A DNA stretch of 60,430 nucleotides from contig NZ_JAIWYX010000019.1 of assembly GCF_020251205.1 (NCBI RefSeq), forward strand, positions 1-60,430, given 5' to 3'. This document shows positions 8,381 to 17,691 of this stretch, piece after piece (the first letter of the stretch is position 1; each line of letters starts with the position of its first letter). Below the pieces are notes generated by a model. That model was not told where the DNA came from. It made no database searches and was given only the letters and a program-made list of their open reading frames with translations. The stretch is from Arthrobacter sp. M4. GTDB lineage: Bacteria; Actinomycetota; Actinomycetes; Actinomycetales; Micrococcaceae. The position numbers and the translations under genes were made by a program.

Positions 8381-9156
8381 CCACCGAATACACGGTCCCA
8401 GACACCGTCCCCGCTGGTTGGACCGGTTCCCCGCACTTCCGGGGGGCGCCCGCGAAGGGCGTGTCGGCCGATGTTGCCCGGCACCTCGACAACGTGATGC
8501 CAGCGTTGGAGTCCCTGCGCTCCCAGGCGGACCGACTGTCGGCTTGGGGAGCCGAACTCGCCGTCCGCCTGCTGGCTGGCCAGCGGCTGCTTGTGGCCGG
8601 CAACGGCGGTTCCGCGGCGGAGGCCCAGCACCTCACCGCTGAGCTGGTGGGAAGGTTCGACGACGAACGGGCACCTTTCTCTGCCATCGCTCTGCATGCG
8701 GAAACTTCGGCTGTCACGGCTATTTCCAACGATTACGGCTACGAGGAATTGTTCGCCCGGCAGGTCCGTGCACACGGCCGCGCAGGAGACGTCCTCCTGC
8801 TGCTCTCCACCAGCGGACACAGCCCCAACCTGCTGAACGCCGTCCGCGCCGCGACGGAGCGCGGCATCACAACCTGGGCACTGACAGGCCCAGGACCCAA
8901 CCCGCTTGCCGCCGCCTGCCACGAGGCCATCACCGTGGACGCCCTTGCTGCCAACGCGCAGGAAGGGCACTTGATCGCCGTCCACGCCGTGTGCCGCGCC
9001 TTCGACGCGGAAGTGGCCCGGCGGCAGTCGGTCATGCAGGGTCACGCGCGGGAAGACGGCCTAGGCAATAACGGATCCAACCGGAGCAGATCCCTCCGGA
9101 GCGGATCGCGCCGGGACGCTTTGGAAGCGACGCCTCCGGGCGGTGCTACGCAGTGA
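8377..9156 (+). CDS. gmhA: Sedoheptulose 7-phosphate isomerase (SIS domain)
   Basis: A 259-aa protein that starts at GTG overlapping the upstream stop. The SIS core of about 200 residues has NGGSAAEAQH (76-85), STSGHS (144-149) and QEGHL (195-199), matching GmhA substrate and metal residues. It converts sedoheptulose 7-phosphate to D-glycero-D-manno-heptose 7-phosphate, the first step of the heptose pathway. It carries a 30-residue N-terminal extension and a Ser/Arg/Gly-rich tail of about 45 residues that is probably unstructured. It is coupled by GTGA to hldE. Confidence 0.88.
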   Translation: MTTEYTVPDTVPAGWTGSPHFRGAPAKGVSADVARHLDNVMPALESLRSQADRLSAWGAELAVRLLAGQRLLVAGNGGSAAEAQHLTAELVGRFDDERAPFSAIALHAETSAVTAISNDYGYEELFARQVRAHGRAGDVLLLLSTSGHSPNLLNAVRAATERGITTWALTGPGPNPLAAACHEAITVDALAANAQEGHLIAVHAVCRAFDAEVARRQSVMQGHAREDGLGNNGSNRSRSLRSGSRRDALEATPPGGATQ

Positions 9157-10625
9157 GGGTAACAGTGGTGGGGGATGTCCTCCTGGATGTAGACATCAAC
9201 GGCCGCTCAACGCGGCTCAGCCCTGACGCGCCGGTGCCAGTTGTCGACGTGGACGAGGTCCGCCGTCGGGCCGGTGGGGCCGGATTGGTGGCCACGCTGC
9301 TAGCCCAGGACGGGCACGACGTCGGACTGGTCACAGCGCTGTCCGACGACGCCGGCGCCTTGCATTTGAGGCGCATCCTGGCAGGCAGCGGCGTGACAGT
9401 CCTTGCTGGGCGGCCCTTGGCGCCCACACCCACCAAGACGCGCGTGCGCAACGGCCAGCGCCCGGTGGTCCGCTACGACCAAGGCTGTGCGCCGGCCCCG
9501 GTCCCGGATTGCACGGCCAAGATGCTGGCCGCCATTGCTTCTGCGGAAGCGATCGTCGTTGCCGACTACGGGCGGGGGATTACCGCGAACCGTGAGATTC
9601 GTGCGGCGCTGGCGGAGGTCGCTTCCCGAGTGCCTATCGTGTGGGACCCGCATCCTTCCGGCTCGCAGCCCGTTGCTGGCGTCGCCGTCGTGACGCCCAA
9701 CCTGTCCGAGGCGCTGGCCAGCGCCGGCATGACGTCGGACGGGCCAGTCCGGCCTGCTTCGGCCGCGGCAGCCCGTCACCTCAAGGACTTGTGGAGCAGC
9801 AACGCTGTTCTGGTCACCGTTGCCGAGGACGGCGCAGTGCTGGTGCAGGGGAAAGACTCGGCGAGGGATGCCGTCACCATACCCGCTCCGAAAACCACCG
9901 TAGACGACCCATGTGGCGCAGGGGACCGGCTGGCTGGGAGCCTGGCTATCTACTTGGCTGAGCGCCGCAGCCTGGTGGAGGCGGCAGCCCTGGCGGTCGC
10001 GGAGGCATCAGGCTTCCTGGCCGCAGGCGGTGCAGCCGCGCTCGCCGGTGAGGCCGCCCCACCGGCCGCCCCTTCGGCTCAGGCGGCTTCAACGCTCCCT
10101 CTGCTTTGGGGCCCTTCCGGCCAACGCGCCGGGAACTCTCACCGGAGCGATGGGCAGCATGGAGCGGGAGTTCCCGACGGCGTTGCCCTCGCCAGTGCGG
10201 TACGGGCCGCAGGAGGCACCGTCGTCGCGACGGGCGGCTGCTTCGACCTATTGCACGCCGGTCATGCACGGACACTGGCGGCAGCGCGCAAGCTGGGGGA
10301 CTGCCTCATCGTCTGCCTCAACACAGACGCGTCGGTTCGCCGGCTCAAAGGGCCGCGTCGTCCCATAGTCAGCGAGGAGGATCGGGCCGAACTCCTCCTT
10401 GCCCTGGAGTGCGTGGACGCCGTGATCCTTTTCGACGAGGACACGCCCGAAGCCTGCCTCAGCCGCTTTCAGCCCGATCTTTGGGTAAAGGGTGGCGACT
10501 ACAACGCCGATGAGTTGCCGGAAAGCCGGCTCCTGGCCAGCTGGGGTGGCCGTTGCCTGACCGTTCCCTACCATCCGGCCCGTTCCACAAGTGGCCTGGC
10601 TGAGGCCTTGGCCAGGGTCGGCTAG
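9153..10625 (+). CDS. hldE: HldE-like heptose 7-phosphate kinase / heptose 1-phosphate nucleotidyltransferase (copy 1)
   Basis: A 490-aa fusion. Residues 1-300 are a PfkB/ribokinase-type kinase with the anion-hole motif GAGD at 255-258. A Pro/Ala/Ser linker (about 300-345) leads to a nucleotidyltransferase domain with GCFDLLHAGH (362-371), LIVCLNTDASVRRLKGP and VKGGDY. HldE phosphorylates heptose 7-phosphate at C1 and, after GmhB, forms ADP-heptose. The motif DPCGAGDR differs from the common DTxGAGDT, so kinase activity is not certain. GTG start, coupled to gmhA. Confidence 0.88.
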   Translation: MRVTVVGDVLLDVDINGRSTRLSPDAPVPVVDVDEVRRRAGGAGLVATLLAQDGHDVGLVTALSDDAGALHLRRILAGSGVTVLAGRPLAPTPTKTRVRNGQRPVVRYDQGCAPAPVPDCTAKMLAAIASAEAIVVADYGRGITANREIRAALAEVASRVPIVWDPHPSGSQPVAGVAVVTPNLSEALASAGMTSDGPVRPASAAAARHLKDLWSSNAVLVTVAEDGAVLVQGKDSARDAVTIPAPKTTVDDPCGAGDRLAGSLAIYLAERRSLVEAAALAVAEASGFLAAGGAAALAGEAAPPAAPSAQAASTLPLLWGPSGQRAGNSHRSDGQHGAGVPDGVALASAVRAAGGTVVATGGCFDLLHAGHARTLAAARKLGDCLIVCLNTDASVRRLKGPRRPIVSEEDRAELLLALECVDAVILFDEDTPEACLSRFQPDLWVKGGDYNADELPESRLLASWGGRCLTVPYHPARSTSGLAEALARVG

Positions 10626-10688
10626 GCGACGTTGCCTTTGGCAGACCCGCCCACAAAAGAAAAGCCCAATCCAACGAAAGGAACCTGC

Positions 10689-11399
10689 ATGAACCCGCAA
10701 AACCAGCTGTCCTTCCGTGCCAACCGCGTCATCGTGACGGGGGGAGGTTCCGGCCTTGGGGCCGCCATAGTGCAGGCGATCCGGGACGCCGGGGGCACGC
10801 CGTTTGTCCTGGACCGCGACGTCAGCAACGTTTCCGAAGCCAAGGCCTTGGAAGTGGACGTTTCCAACCGTGAGGCAGTTGAGGCTGCCGTCCGGGAGGC
10901 TGCCGAGACGCTCGGTGGCCTGGACGCGGTGGTCACGGCCGCAGGAATTGACCGCTGTGGCAAACTCGCGGACGTGCCCGCGGCCGAGTGGGAACGGGTG
11001 ATAGGCGTGAACCTCCTGGGCACGGTATCCGTAATCCGCGCCGCCCTGCCTTACCTCAAGGAATCCCGCGGCCGGGCCGTGACGATCGCCTCGACCCTGG
11101 GCCTGCGGGCGCTGCCTGACGCCACTGCGTACTGCGCCTCGAAGTTCGGCGTCATCGGCTTCAGCCGGGCCCTCGCTGCCGAAACTGGAGGCGAGATCGG
11201 AGTTACCACGGTGATACCCGGCGGCATGAAAACCCATTTCTTCGACGACCGCGATGAACAGTACAAGCCGCAGGACGACTCCAAGCTCAACGATCCGGCC
11301 AACGTGGCCCAAGCCGTGGTGTTCGCGCTTTCCCAGCCATTTGGCAGCGAAGTGCGCGAATTGCTCATCTGCCCCGCGGAAGAAGGCTCGTGGCCGTAA
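10689..11399 (+). CDS. Short-chain dehydrogenase/reductase (SDR)
   Basis: A 236-aa classical SDR: cofactor motif TGGGSGLG near the N-terminus, NNAG-equivalent TAAG, catalytic Ser in IASTLG, and the Y-x3-K motif in AYCASKFG. The ATG at 10689 has AAAGGA 8 bases before it. Substrate unknown. Position inside the cluster suggests a sugar-modifying oxidoreductase, but HldD epimerases belong to the extended SDR group and are longer, so this is not an obvious HldD. Its last 35 bases overlap the convergent GT9 gene. Confidence 0.85.
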   Translation: MNPQNQLSFRANRVIVTGGGSGLGAAIVQAIRDAGGTPFVLDRDVSNVSEAKALEVDVSNREAVEAAVREAAETLGGLDAVVTAAGIDRCGKLADVPAAEWERVIGVNLLGTVSVIRAALPYLKESRGRAVTIASTLGLRALPDATAYCASKFGVIGFSRALAAETGGEIGVTTVIPGGMKTHFFDDRDEQYKPQDDSKLNDPANVAQAVVFALSQPFGSEVRELLICPAEEGSWP

Positions 11400-12522
11400 G
11401 GTCCAGAACGTCCTGGGTGACTTTCTGCGGCGAAACATCGGCCACCAGCGAATCTTGGTGCCCGCAGTGCGGAGCAGTCCACCCCACCTGCGTGACGTCG
11501 ATGCCACAGCTGGGGCACCGGGTCACCCAGGACATATGGACCCGGTGCATTCCCCTGCCCCGCGGTCCGGCGTTGATGACGTTCCCCAACCAAAAGATGC
11601 CAACGGTAGGTGTTCCGAGGGCCTGGGCCAAGTGTCGCGGCCCGCTGTCACTGGCGAGCATCACCGTGGCGGAGCCCAGCAACGCTGCGAGGTCGCCGAT
11701 ACTGAGTTCTCCGGCCAGTGATCGGGCAAATTCGGCCGCCTCCGGAACCCGCCGGGCCGTCAGTTCAACCACTTCCTGCGCCAGGGCTTTCTCCGTGTGG
11801 TCGCCGATCACAAGCACTTGCGCGCCCTCCCCGACGGCGGCTGCGGCCGCCTCCGCAAAGTACGGCGCCGGCCATCGCCGCCGGGGGTCCGTGGCGCCGG
11901 GATGGACCACAAGGAGGGCCCGCCGTCGGGAGTCACGCAAGCCGGCAACATTCTGCCGGTGCTCCTCCATCGGCACCAAACGGGGGGTCGGCACCGGCGG
12001 TGCACCGGCGTAGCCTGCCAGTTCGAGCCAACGGTCGGGCTCGTACTGGTAGTACACATAGTCCAGGTTTCGTTCCAACGGCGCGGCGTCCGGCGTGCGG
12101 GTTCCGACGGTGTGGCGGGCTCCAAGGCGCAGCACAAACGGATTCGAGTAGCGGCCGCCGCCGTGCATTTGGACAGCGAGGTCAAACGCACGCTCCTGCA
12201 TGCGCCGGAAGAAGTCGTCCAGCTGGACGGGATCGCCGCCATGTCCCTCGTGCACGCCCTTGGCGAAGGGCAATAGCTCCACACCGTCCACGGGACCATC
12301 GGTCGCGGCGGCAAGGGCAGCGTGGAGTTCGGTTCCCAGCAGGGTCAGCTCGGCTTCCGGGTACCCAGCCTTGAGCGCATGGAGCGCCGGGTACGTGTAG
12401 AGCAGGTCGCCCAGCCCGCCTCCCCGCAGGACGGCGATCCGTTTGACGTCATTGAACTTCGCGAGGACCGGTCCCAGGCCCGCGTACTGGACCGCCTCAG
12501 GATGCTGTGTCTTGGTTGCCAT
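11365..12522 (-). CDS. GT9-family glycosyltransferase (heptosyltransferase-like)
   Basis: A 385-aa GT9 protein: IAVLRGGGLGDLLYTYPALHALK at the N-terminus, VVHPGATDPRRRWP in the middle, LASDSGPRHLAQALGTPTVGIFW near the end. The C-terminal tail carries HMSWVTRCPSCGIDVTQ and APHCGHQDS, i.e. two Cys-x2-Cys / Cys-x-His pairs that could hold a metal; the other two GT9 proteins here lack this. The ATG at 12522 follows AAAGGAG. It is divergent from the second hldE gene. Confidence 0.88.
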   Translation of the reverse strand: MATKTQHPEAVQYAGLGPVLAKFNDVKRIAVLRGGGLGDLLYTYPALHALKAGYPEAELTLLGTELHAALAAATDGPVDGVELLPFAKGVHEGHGGDPVQLDDFFRRMQERAFDLAVQMHGGGRYSNPFVLRLGARHTVGTRTPDAAPLERNLDYVYYQYEPDRWLELAGYAGAPPVPTPRLVPMEEHRQNVAGLRDSRRRALLVVHPGATDPRRRWPAPYFAEAAAAAVGEGAQVLVIGDHTEKALAQEVVELTARRVPEAAEFARSLAGELSIGDLAALLGSATVMLASDSGPRHLAQALGTPTVGIFWLGNVINAGPRGRGMHRVHMSWVTRCPSCGIDVTQVGWTAPHCGHQDSLVADVSPQKVTQDVLDLTATSLLPRGR

Positions 12523-12648
12523 GCGTGCTCCTTTCGGTCCCGGAACGGCCGCGGGGGCACAGGGAATGCCGCTACCCGCGTGTGAAAAGGCGGCGGAGGG
12601 GTACGGACCCAAAACAGGACCCGCTCCGCTTCACCCGGAAGGTACCCC

Positions 12649-14250
12649 ATGACGCGCTTGTCCAATCAAGAAGGCCTGGCAGAGTGGCTTCCCCGCAGCC
12701 TGGCCGAAGAACACCCTGTGGTGACAGTGATCGGGGACGCCATCCTGGACGGATGGTGGGACGGACTCATTGAACGCTTTTGCCGAGAGGCACCCGCCCC
12801 GGTTGTGGAAATCGGGCACCGGGACTTCGCCCCCGGCGGTGCCGCCAATACGGCCATGAACCTCGCCGCGCTGGGCGCCGACGTGCGCTTGGTGTCCATC
12901 ATCGGTGAGGACACCGCCGGCCGGGAGCTCACCGCCCGCTTGGCTGCTGCCGGCGTCGACACCCGCTATTTGGTGACGCACGCCGACATGGTGACCAGTA
13001 CCAAATACCGGATCAGCAGCGGTGGACAGCTCCTGTTAAGGCTCGACGACGCTGCTTCCGAAATTCCGGCGCGTGCCCTTGATGAGCTGGGCGCCATGGT
13101 TCCAGGTGCCGTGGCCACCAGCGACGCTGTGGTCCTGTGCGACTATGCGGCGGGGGCCCTGGATGGCGAGGTCCGCGCCCGTTTGTTGGAAACCTTGGCC
13201 GAGCGGGACGGAATGCTGTTGGTCGTGGACGCGCATGATCCCGCCCGGTGGTCGCAGCTCCGGCCCGACCTCGCAACGCCGAATGCTCGGGAAGCCGCGC
13301 AGTTGCTGGGCACCAAGTGGCCTTCCGGTCCGGAGCGGAGCTCGGCCGTCGAGTCGCGCGGCACTGAGCTGCTGGACGCAAGCGGGGCGGTCGCCGTCGT
13401 CGTCACCTTGGACCGGGACGGAACCATAACCCTAACCGCCGCCGACGGAACTCACCAGGCCGAACACCGCGCCAGCGGGTCCAGCCAGGCGGTTGCTACA
13501 CACCGGGCGGTTGTCGCACACAGGACTTGGGCCCGCCCGGAGGTGGAGAAGCAGGCGAGCGGTGCCGGTGACACATTCGTCGCCGCGCTAACGATGGCCA
13601 GGGTGGTCGGACTACCCCTCACTACCAGCCTTGACCTTGCCCAGGCGGCAGCCGACGTAGTGGTCCACCGACCGGGGACATCGGTATGCAGCACCGAGGA
13701 ACTCTGCCGCCACATAGCGCAATTCGCCGAAACGGCATTGCTGGCCGGGGAACTGGAACAGCAGATCGAGGCGCACCGCCGCGACGGGCACCGGATTGTG
13801 CTGACGAATGGCTGCTTTGACGTCCTGCACAGGGGCCATACCCGCTACCTCAACCAAGCCAAGCAGCTTGGTGATGTCCTGATTGTTGCAATCAACAGCG
13901 ACGCCTCCGTGCGCGAGCTCAAAGGACCGGACCGGCCGGTGAATCCGGAGGCTGACCGTGCCGCCGTCATCGCAGCCCTGAGTTGCGTGGACTACGTGAC
14001 GGTGTTTGATACGCCCACTCCCATCCCGCTCATCGACCTTCTGCAACCCGACGTCTACGCCAAGGGCGGCGATTACACACCGGAAATGCTTGCCGAGACA
14101 GAGGCTGTGGAGCGCTACGGCGGAACCGTGGCCATTCTGGACTATGTGCCGGAGCACTCCACCACCGCGGTCCTGGAACGTATCCGAACGGCTGGTGAAG
14201 GATCCGGTACTGCTGACGGAGAGGGGGAGGCGGCCGTCGTCGATGGCTAG
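12649..14250 (+). CDS. hldE: HldE-like heptose 7-phosphate kinase / heptose 1-phosphate nucleotidyltransferase (copy 2)
   Basis: A 533-aa fusion with the same order as the gene at 9153. PfkB kinase (FAPGGAANTAMNLAALGADV near 60-80, SGAGDTF with GAGD at 305-308), then a nucleotidyltransferase with TNGCFDVLHRGH (388-397), LKGPDRPVNPEADR and KGGDYTPEM. It is closer to textbook HldE than copy 1, so it may be the main ADP-heptose enzyme. The kinase contains a 40-residue low-complexity insertion (about 265-300). Preceded by a 126-base divergent promoter region shared with the GT9 gene. Confidence 0.9.
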   Translation: MTRLSNQEGLAEWLPRSLAEEHPVVTVIGDAILDGWWDGLIERFCREAPAPVVEIGHRDFAPGGAANTAMNLAALGADVRLVSIIGEDTAGRELTARLAAAGVDTRYLVTHADMVTSTKYRISSGGQLLLRLDDAASEIPARALDELGAMVPGAVATSDAVVLCDYAAGALDGEVRARLLETLAERDGMLLVVDAHDPARWSQLRPDLATPNAREAAQLLGTKWPSGPERSSAVESRGTELLDASGAVAVVVTLDRDGTITLTAADGTHQAEHRASGSSQAVATHRAVVAHRTWARPEVEKQASGAGDTFVAALTMARVVGLPLTTSLDLAQAAADVVVHRPGTSVCSTEELCRHIAQFAETALLAGELEQQIEAHRRDGHRIVLTNGCFDVLHRGHTRYLNQAKQLGDVLIVAINSDASVRELKGPDRPVNPEADRAAVIAALSCVDYVTVFDTPTPIPLIDLLQPDVYAKGGDYTPEMLAETEAVERYGGTVAILDYVPEHSTTAVLERIRTAGEGSGTADGEGEAAVVDG

Positions 14251-14391
14251 CCAGCCCTGGACAAGAGCGCGCTTGAAGTGTTTGGGAAGATGTCGCACCG
14301 TTGGACTGGGGGAAGCCATCCGCAGTACTGCCAGCAAGGACTGGCGGCAAGCAGCCAGCCACGCCCACCCCCGTTCGTAAGGAGAATGCGA

Positions 14392-15441
14392 ATGCGCATC
14401 GTTGTCATTGGAGCAACCGGGAATGTTGGCACTGCCCTGTTGAGGAGGCTGCAGTATGCCCGCTCCGAGGAAGGCCGCACCGATTTGGAGCTCGTGGGCA
14501 TATCCCGGCGCAAACCGGATCCGTTCGCTGCACCCTATCGGGACGTGGAGTGGCACAGCCTTGATGTGGGTGACCCCGATGATCTCCCCGCCTTGGAGCA
14601 CGTCCTTGCCGGGACGGACGCCGTGGTGCACCTTGCCTGGCTGATCCAACCGAACCGCGAACTGGATTTGTTGCGACGGACCAACGTCACTGGAACGGAG
14701 CACATGTTGATGGCGGCCAGTGCAGCCGGAGTGCAGCACATTGTGTGTGCCTCGTCCGTGGGTGCGTACTCCGCAGCCCCCAAGGACAAGAGGACCACGG
14801 AGGAATGGCCAACGCGCGGTATTCCGGGCTCCCACTACAGCGTCCACAAAGCTGAACAAGAACGTCTCCTCGACCAATTCGAAAAGGAGAATCCGGATGT
14901 AATGGTGGCCCGGCTGCGTCCCGGGCTAACGTTCAACAGCCAGGCCGGCAGCGAGATTGGCCGGTACTTCCTGGGTGGCCTCCTGGCCCGTCTGGTTCCC
15001 AGGAAGCCCCGCCTGCCGCTGCTTCCCGTCCCAACACAGCTGGTCTTCCAGGCAGTCCATGCCGACGACGTAGCTGACGCCTACTGGCGCGTCCTGGACC
15101 GACGCGCCGCCGGCGCGTTCAACATAGCGGCCGAACCCGTCGTCGACCCCAACGCACTTGGCTGGTTGCTCAACGCCCGCAGGGTGTTCCCATTGCCGCT
15201 TCCCGTGCTGCGCGCCGCCGTCGACCTCAGTTGGCGGCTGCGCCTCCAGGTGACCGACGCCGGGTGGATCGATATGGCTGCCGGCGCGCCTGTCATGGAC
15301 ACAACCCGGGCGCGCGAGGTGCTGGGCTGGTCGCCGCGGCATTCCTCCCTTCAGGCCATTAGCGAGGTAATGGAAGGCATGGGCTCGGGCGCCGGACAGG
15401 CGGCATCACCGGCCCTGCTTCCCAGGAGGTCTCGCTTCTAG
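14392..15441 (+). CDS. NAD-dependent epimerase/dehydratase (extended SDR)
   Basis: A 349-aa extended SDR: GATGNVG nucleotide site at the N-terminus, DAVVHLAW, CASSVGAYS, and Y-x3-K in HYSVHKAEQ. The ATG at 14392 is 7 bases after AAGGAG; an ATG at 14386 is too close. The protein lacks clear HldD signatures and resembles general actinobacterial sugar-nucleotide or hydroxysteroid-type epimerases. Being next to hldE it might supply the missing 6-epimerase step, which is only a guess. Confidence 0.8.
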   Translation: MRIVVIGATGNVGTALLRRLQYARSEEGRTDLELVGISRRKPDPFAAPYRDVEWHSLDVGDPDDLPALEHVLAGTDAVVHLAWLIQPNRELDLLRRTNVTGTEHMLMAASAAGVQHIVCASSVGAYSAAPKDKRTTEEWPTRGIPGSHYSVHKAEQERLLDQFEKENPDVMVARLRPGLTFNSQAGSEIGRYFLGGLLARLVPRKPRLPLLPVPTQLVFQAVHADDVADAYWRVLDRRAAGAFNIAAEPVVDPNALGWLLNARRVFPLPLPVLRAAVDLSWRLRLQVTDAGWIDMAAGAPVMDTTRAREVLGWSPRHSSLQAISEVMEGMGSGAGQAASPALLPRRSRF

Positions 15442-15445
15442 GGCC

Positions 15446-16507
15446 CTAGTTCACGTCCTCCGCGATGACCGTGATGATCCGGCGGAGGCTCATTGCCACC
15501 GAGGCGGCCGCATTGACGGAGGCCTGGCCCGTCGCAACGTCGGTGATGGTCTGGCTCAGTGCCGCGACTACCTCCTTGGCTTTGGCAAGCCTTTCAGCGT
15601 CCACGGTTTCTTCGCGCCAGTCGTTGACGAGCTCGGCGATCTCCTGCAGCGCGTCGGAGAGGGTGCGGGCCACGCCTTCGGGAATCACGGTGCCGGCGTT
15701 CTTTTCCCAAATGGCGCTCGCCAGGACGTCCGTGACGTCTTCCACGTGGAACGTCAGCCGCTCTACACTCCGGACCCCACGCAGATGCCGCGCCAATTTG
15801 CTCGCTCGACGCCGGGAGCGCGGATTGGCCTTGGCGCTGAGTTCCGCGTCCTTGACGGCCTGTCGCACATCGGACGCGGTCTTCTCCAGTTCCTCGGTGC
15901 GGCTGGCCCACTCTTCGTGGTCCGGTGGCCAGGACTCCACCATGGCCTGCGCCATGTCCTCAAGCTGTTGCGCCAGGGCGCGCTGGTGACCCGCGAATGC
16001 CGGCTCGACGGCATCCAGGTGCAACGGTGGGAAGACCAGCCAATTCACGGCGAAGCCGAGGCCGACTCCCAAGGCCATCTGGAGCACGTACGCGATGGAG
16101 AAGCCCTCCGCATTTGAGCCACCCAGCACCAGCACGAAAAGCGCTGCCATGGGCACCCACTCCGACGCGCTTCCAAGTCGAGGCAGGCCTCCGACCAGGA
16201 TGCCAAGGCCAACCACCAATGCCACGGCCCAAGCTGAGGGCTGTGCCACGGCCGCCACGCCAAAGGCCATGCCAATCCCGAGCAACAGCCCCAAAAGGCT
16301 CTGCAGTCCGTGCTTAGCGGACGCCGCCACGGTGGGGTGCATGCTCACCAGCACGCCCAGCGGAGCGTAGTACGGGTAGGCCGCCGCCGGACCGGGCATA
16401 AGGGGTGCCACCACCCAGGCCAGTCCTGCCGCAGTTGCAGTTTTGGCGGCGAACATTAGGCGGTGTCCGGAGAATGCGTGCCGAATGGCTGATTTAACGG
16501 AATTCAT
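15446..16507 (-). CDS. FUSC/aromatic-acid-exporter-type membrane protein
   Basis: About 353 aa. The N-terminal half has six or so membrane segments (for example AKTATAAGLAWVVAPLM, ALVVGLGILVGGLP, MAALFVLVLGG, ALGVGLGFAVNWLVFPPLHL). The C-terminal half is a long helical cytoplasmic domain rich in Glu, Arg and Ala. The layout fits the FUSC / ArAE family of putative efflux proteins. The ATG at 16507 is used; a TTG at 16540 is possible, and neither has a clear ribosome site. It is convergent with the epimerase gene, 4 bases apart. Confidence 0.8.
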   Translation of the reverse strand: MNSVKSAIRHAFSGHRLMFAAKTATAAGLAWVVAPLMPGPAAAYPYYAPLGVLVSMHPTVAASAKHGLQSLLGLLLGIGMAFGVAAVAQPSAWAVALVVGLGILVGGLPRLGSASEWVPMAALFVLVLGGSNAEGFSIAYVLQMALGVGLGFAVNWLVFPPLHLDAVEPAFAGHQRALAQQLEDMAQAMVESWPPDHEEWASRTEELEKTASDVRQAVKDAELSAKANPRSRRRASKLARHLRGVRSVERLTFHVEDVTDVLASAIWEKNAGTVIPEGVARTLSDALQEIAELVNDWREETVDAERLAKAKEVVAALSQTITDVATGQASVNAAASVAMSLRRIITVIAEDVN

Positions 16508-16953
16508 GCAACAGGTTTCATTCAGACGGGTATGGCCCAAGCTAGCCCGCCCTCAGGGAGTCTGTCGAGTCGGGAATTGGTGATCCAAGGCCCACGTTGA
16601 GCGTGATGTGCCTTGACATCCACCTTGAGTGAGAGGTGAATGGGGGAAGAGGTACTAGGTGAAGCAGAACGCCATCGGATAAGCCACGGGTCCGCCCGCG
16701 ATCCGATTTAGCTGTCGATTAGACAAGGCGGCCTGCAACATGTGCGATTACGGCCATACAAAGCTACGAACATACCGTTCCCCACCTGCCATTCCCGCTT
16801 CCATGTCCTCCCGAGGATCCGCCCGAAGCCTGCCGCTGAAAAGGCTTGATGCGGCCCGGCGGGGCACTGTGGTGGTGCGGAAGGATTTGTGCTGAGATGA
16901 GAGAAAGGGCATACCGACCCGGTACCTTTCATCTGGCAGGGATTGGAGCGGTC

Positions 16954-17678
16954 ATGGACACTGATTTGCCACTGGCCGACGAATTGACAGCCGTATTTGC
17001 CCGCGCCACCAACATGCTCCTGAGCGAGGAAACTGTTCCACAGCACTGGAACTCATCACGCAGGCCGCGGTTGTGGCTGTGGACGATGAACTGGCAGGTG
17101 CCGGTGTGACGCTGGTGGATCCCGATGGAAGACGCAGTAGCGCCGCTTCCACCAATGCCGATTCAGCGGCGGCGGATGCGCTGCAATACGAACTTGGCCA
17201 AGGGCCCTGCTTGAGTGCTTGGGCATCCGGCCAGCCCGTCGCGGTGGAAGATGTGCGCGCCGATCTGCGCTGGCCGGAGTGGTCGACTGCTGTTGAACCC
17301 CTAGGTGTCCGAGCCTGCGTGAGTGTTCCACTATTGACTGGGGGCCTCGCCTTCGGCGCCATCAAGGTCTATTGGGATAAGTCGATGGTCATCACTCCAC
17401 GGCTGGTGCGGCTCATGGAGCTGTTCGCCGCACAGGCTGCCATCTTCCTGGTCAATGTCCAGGCGAGGGAACGCGTGAGGACCTTGAGCGAGCAACTGAA
17501 GAGTGCGCTTGCGCAGCGCGACGTTATTGGCACGGCCAAAGGAATCACTATGTCCAGTCAAGGGCTCGGTGAGCAAGCTGCCATGAGGCATTTGATGACG
17601 AAGGCCCGCGACGAGAACCGGACGTTGCGGGACGTGGCTGAGGAAGTCATCGAGTCCATGGCTCCACCTGCCACATAG
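16954..17678 (+). pseudogene. GAF-ANTAR regulator (copy 3) with a one-base frameshift
   Basis: The N-terminus starts at ATG 16954 after GGAG and reads ADELTAVFARATNMLLSEETV up to codon 28 (17035-17037). The family then continues in the next frame: TALELITQAAVVAVDDELAGAGVTLVD and onwards to 17678. One missing base at about 17037/17038 (probably a T in GTTTCC) explains this. The rest is a normal GAF (GQGPCLSAW) and an ANTAR domain (DVIGTAKGITMSSQGLGEQAAM...TLRDVAEEVIES). A shorter product could start at GTG 17073 but would lack the first GAF helix. It may be a real lesion or a sequencing error. Upstream, 16541-16953 shows no gene. Confidence 0.75.
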
Positions 17679-17691
17679 CCGAAGGTGAACC

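Noticed and set aside
10248..11507. A 419-codon frame opposite hldE and the SDR gene
   Set aside because: Antisense shadow crossing two well-supported genes.
14392..15441. Direct call of this gene as hldD
   Set aside because: The sequence shows a general extended SDR without HldD-specific features that I can recognise; only the neighbourhood suggests it.
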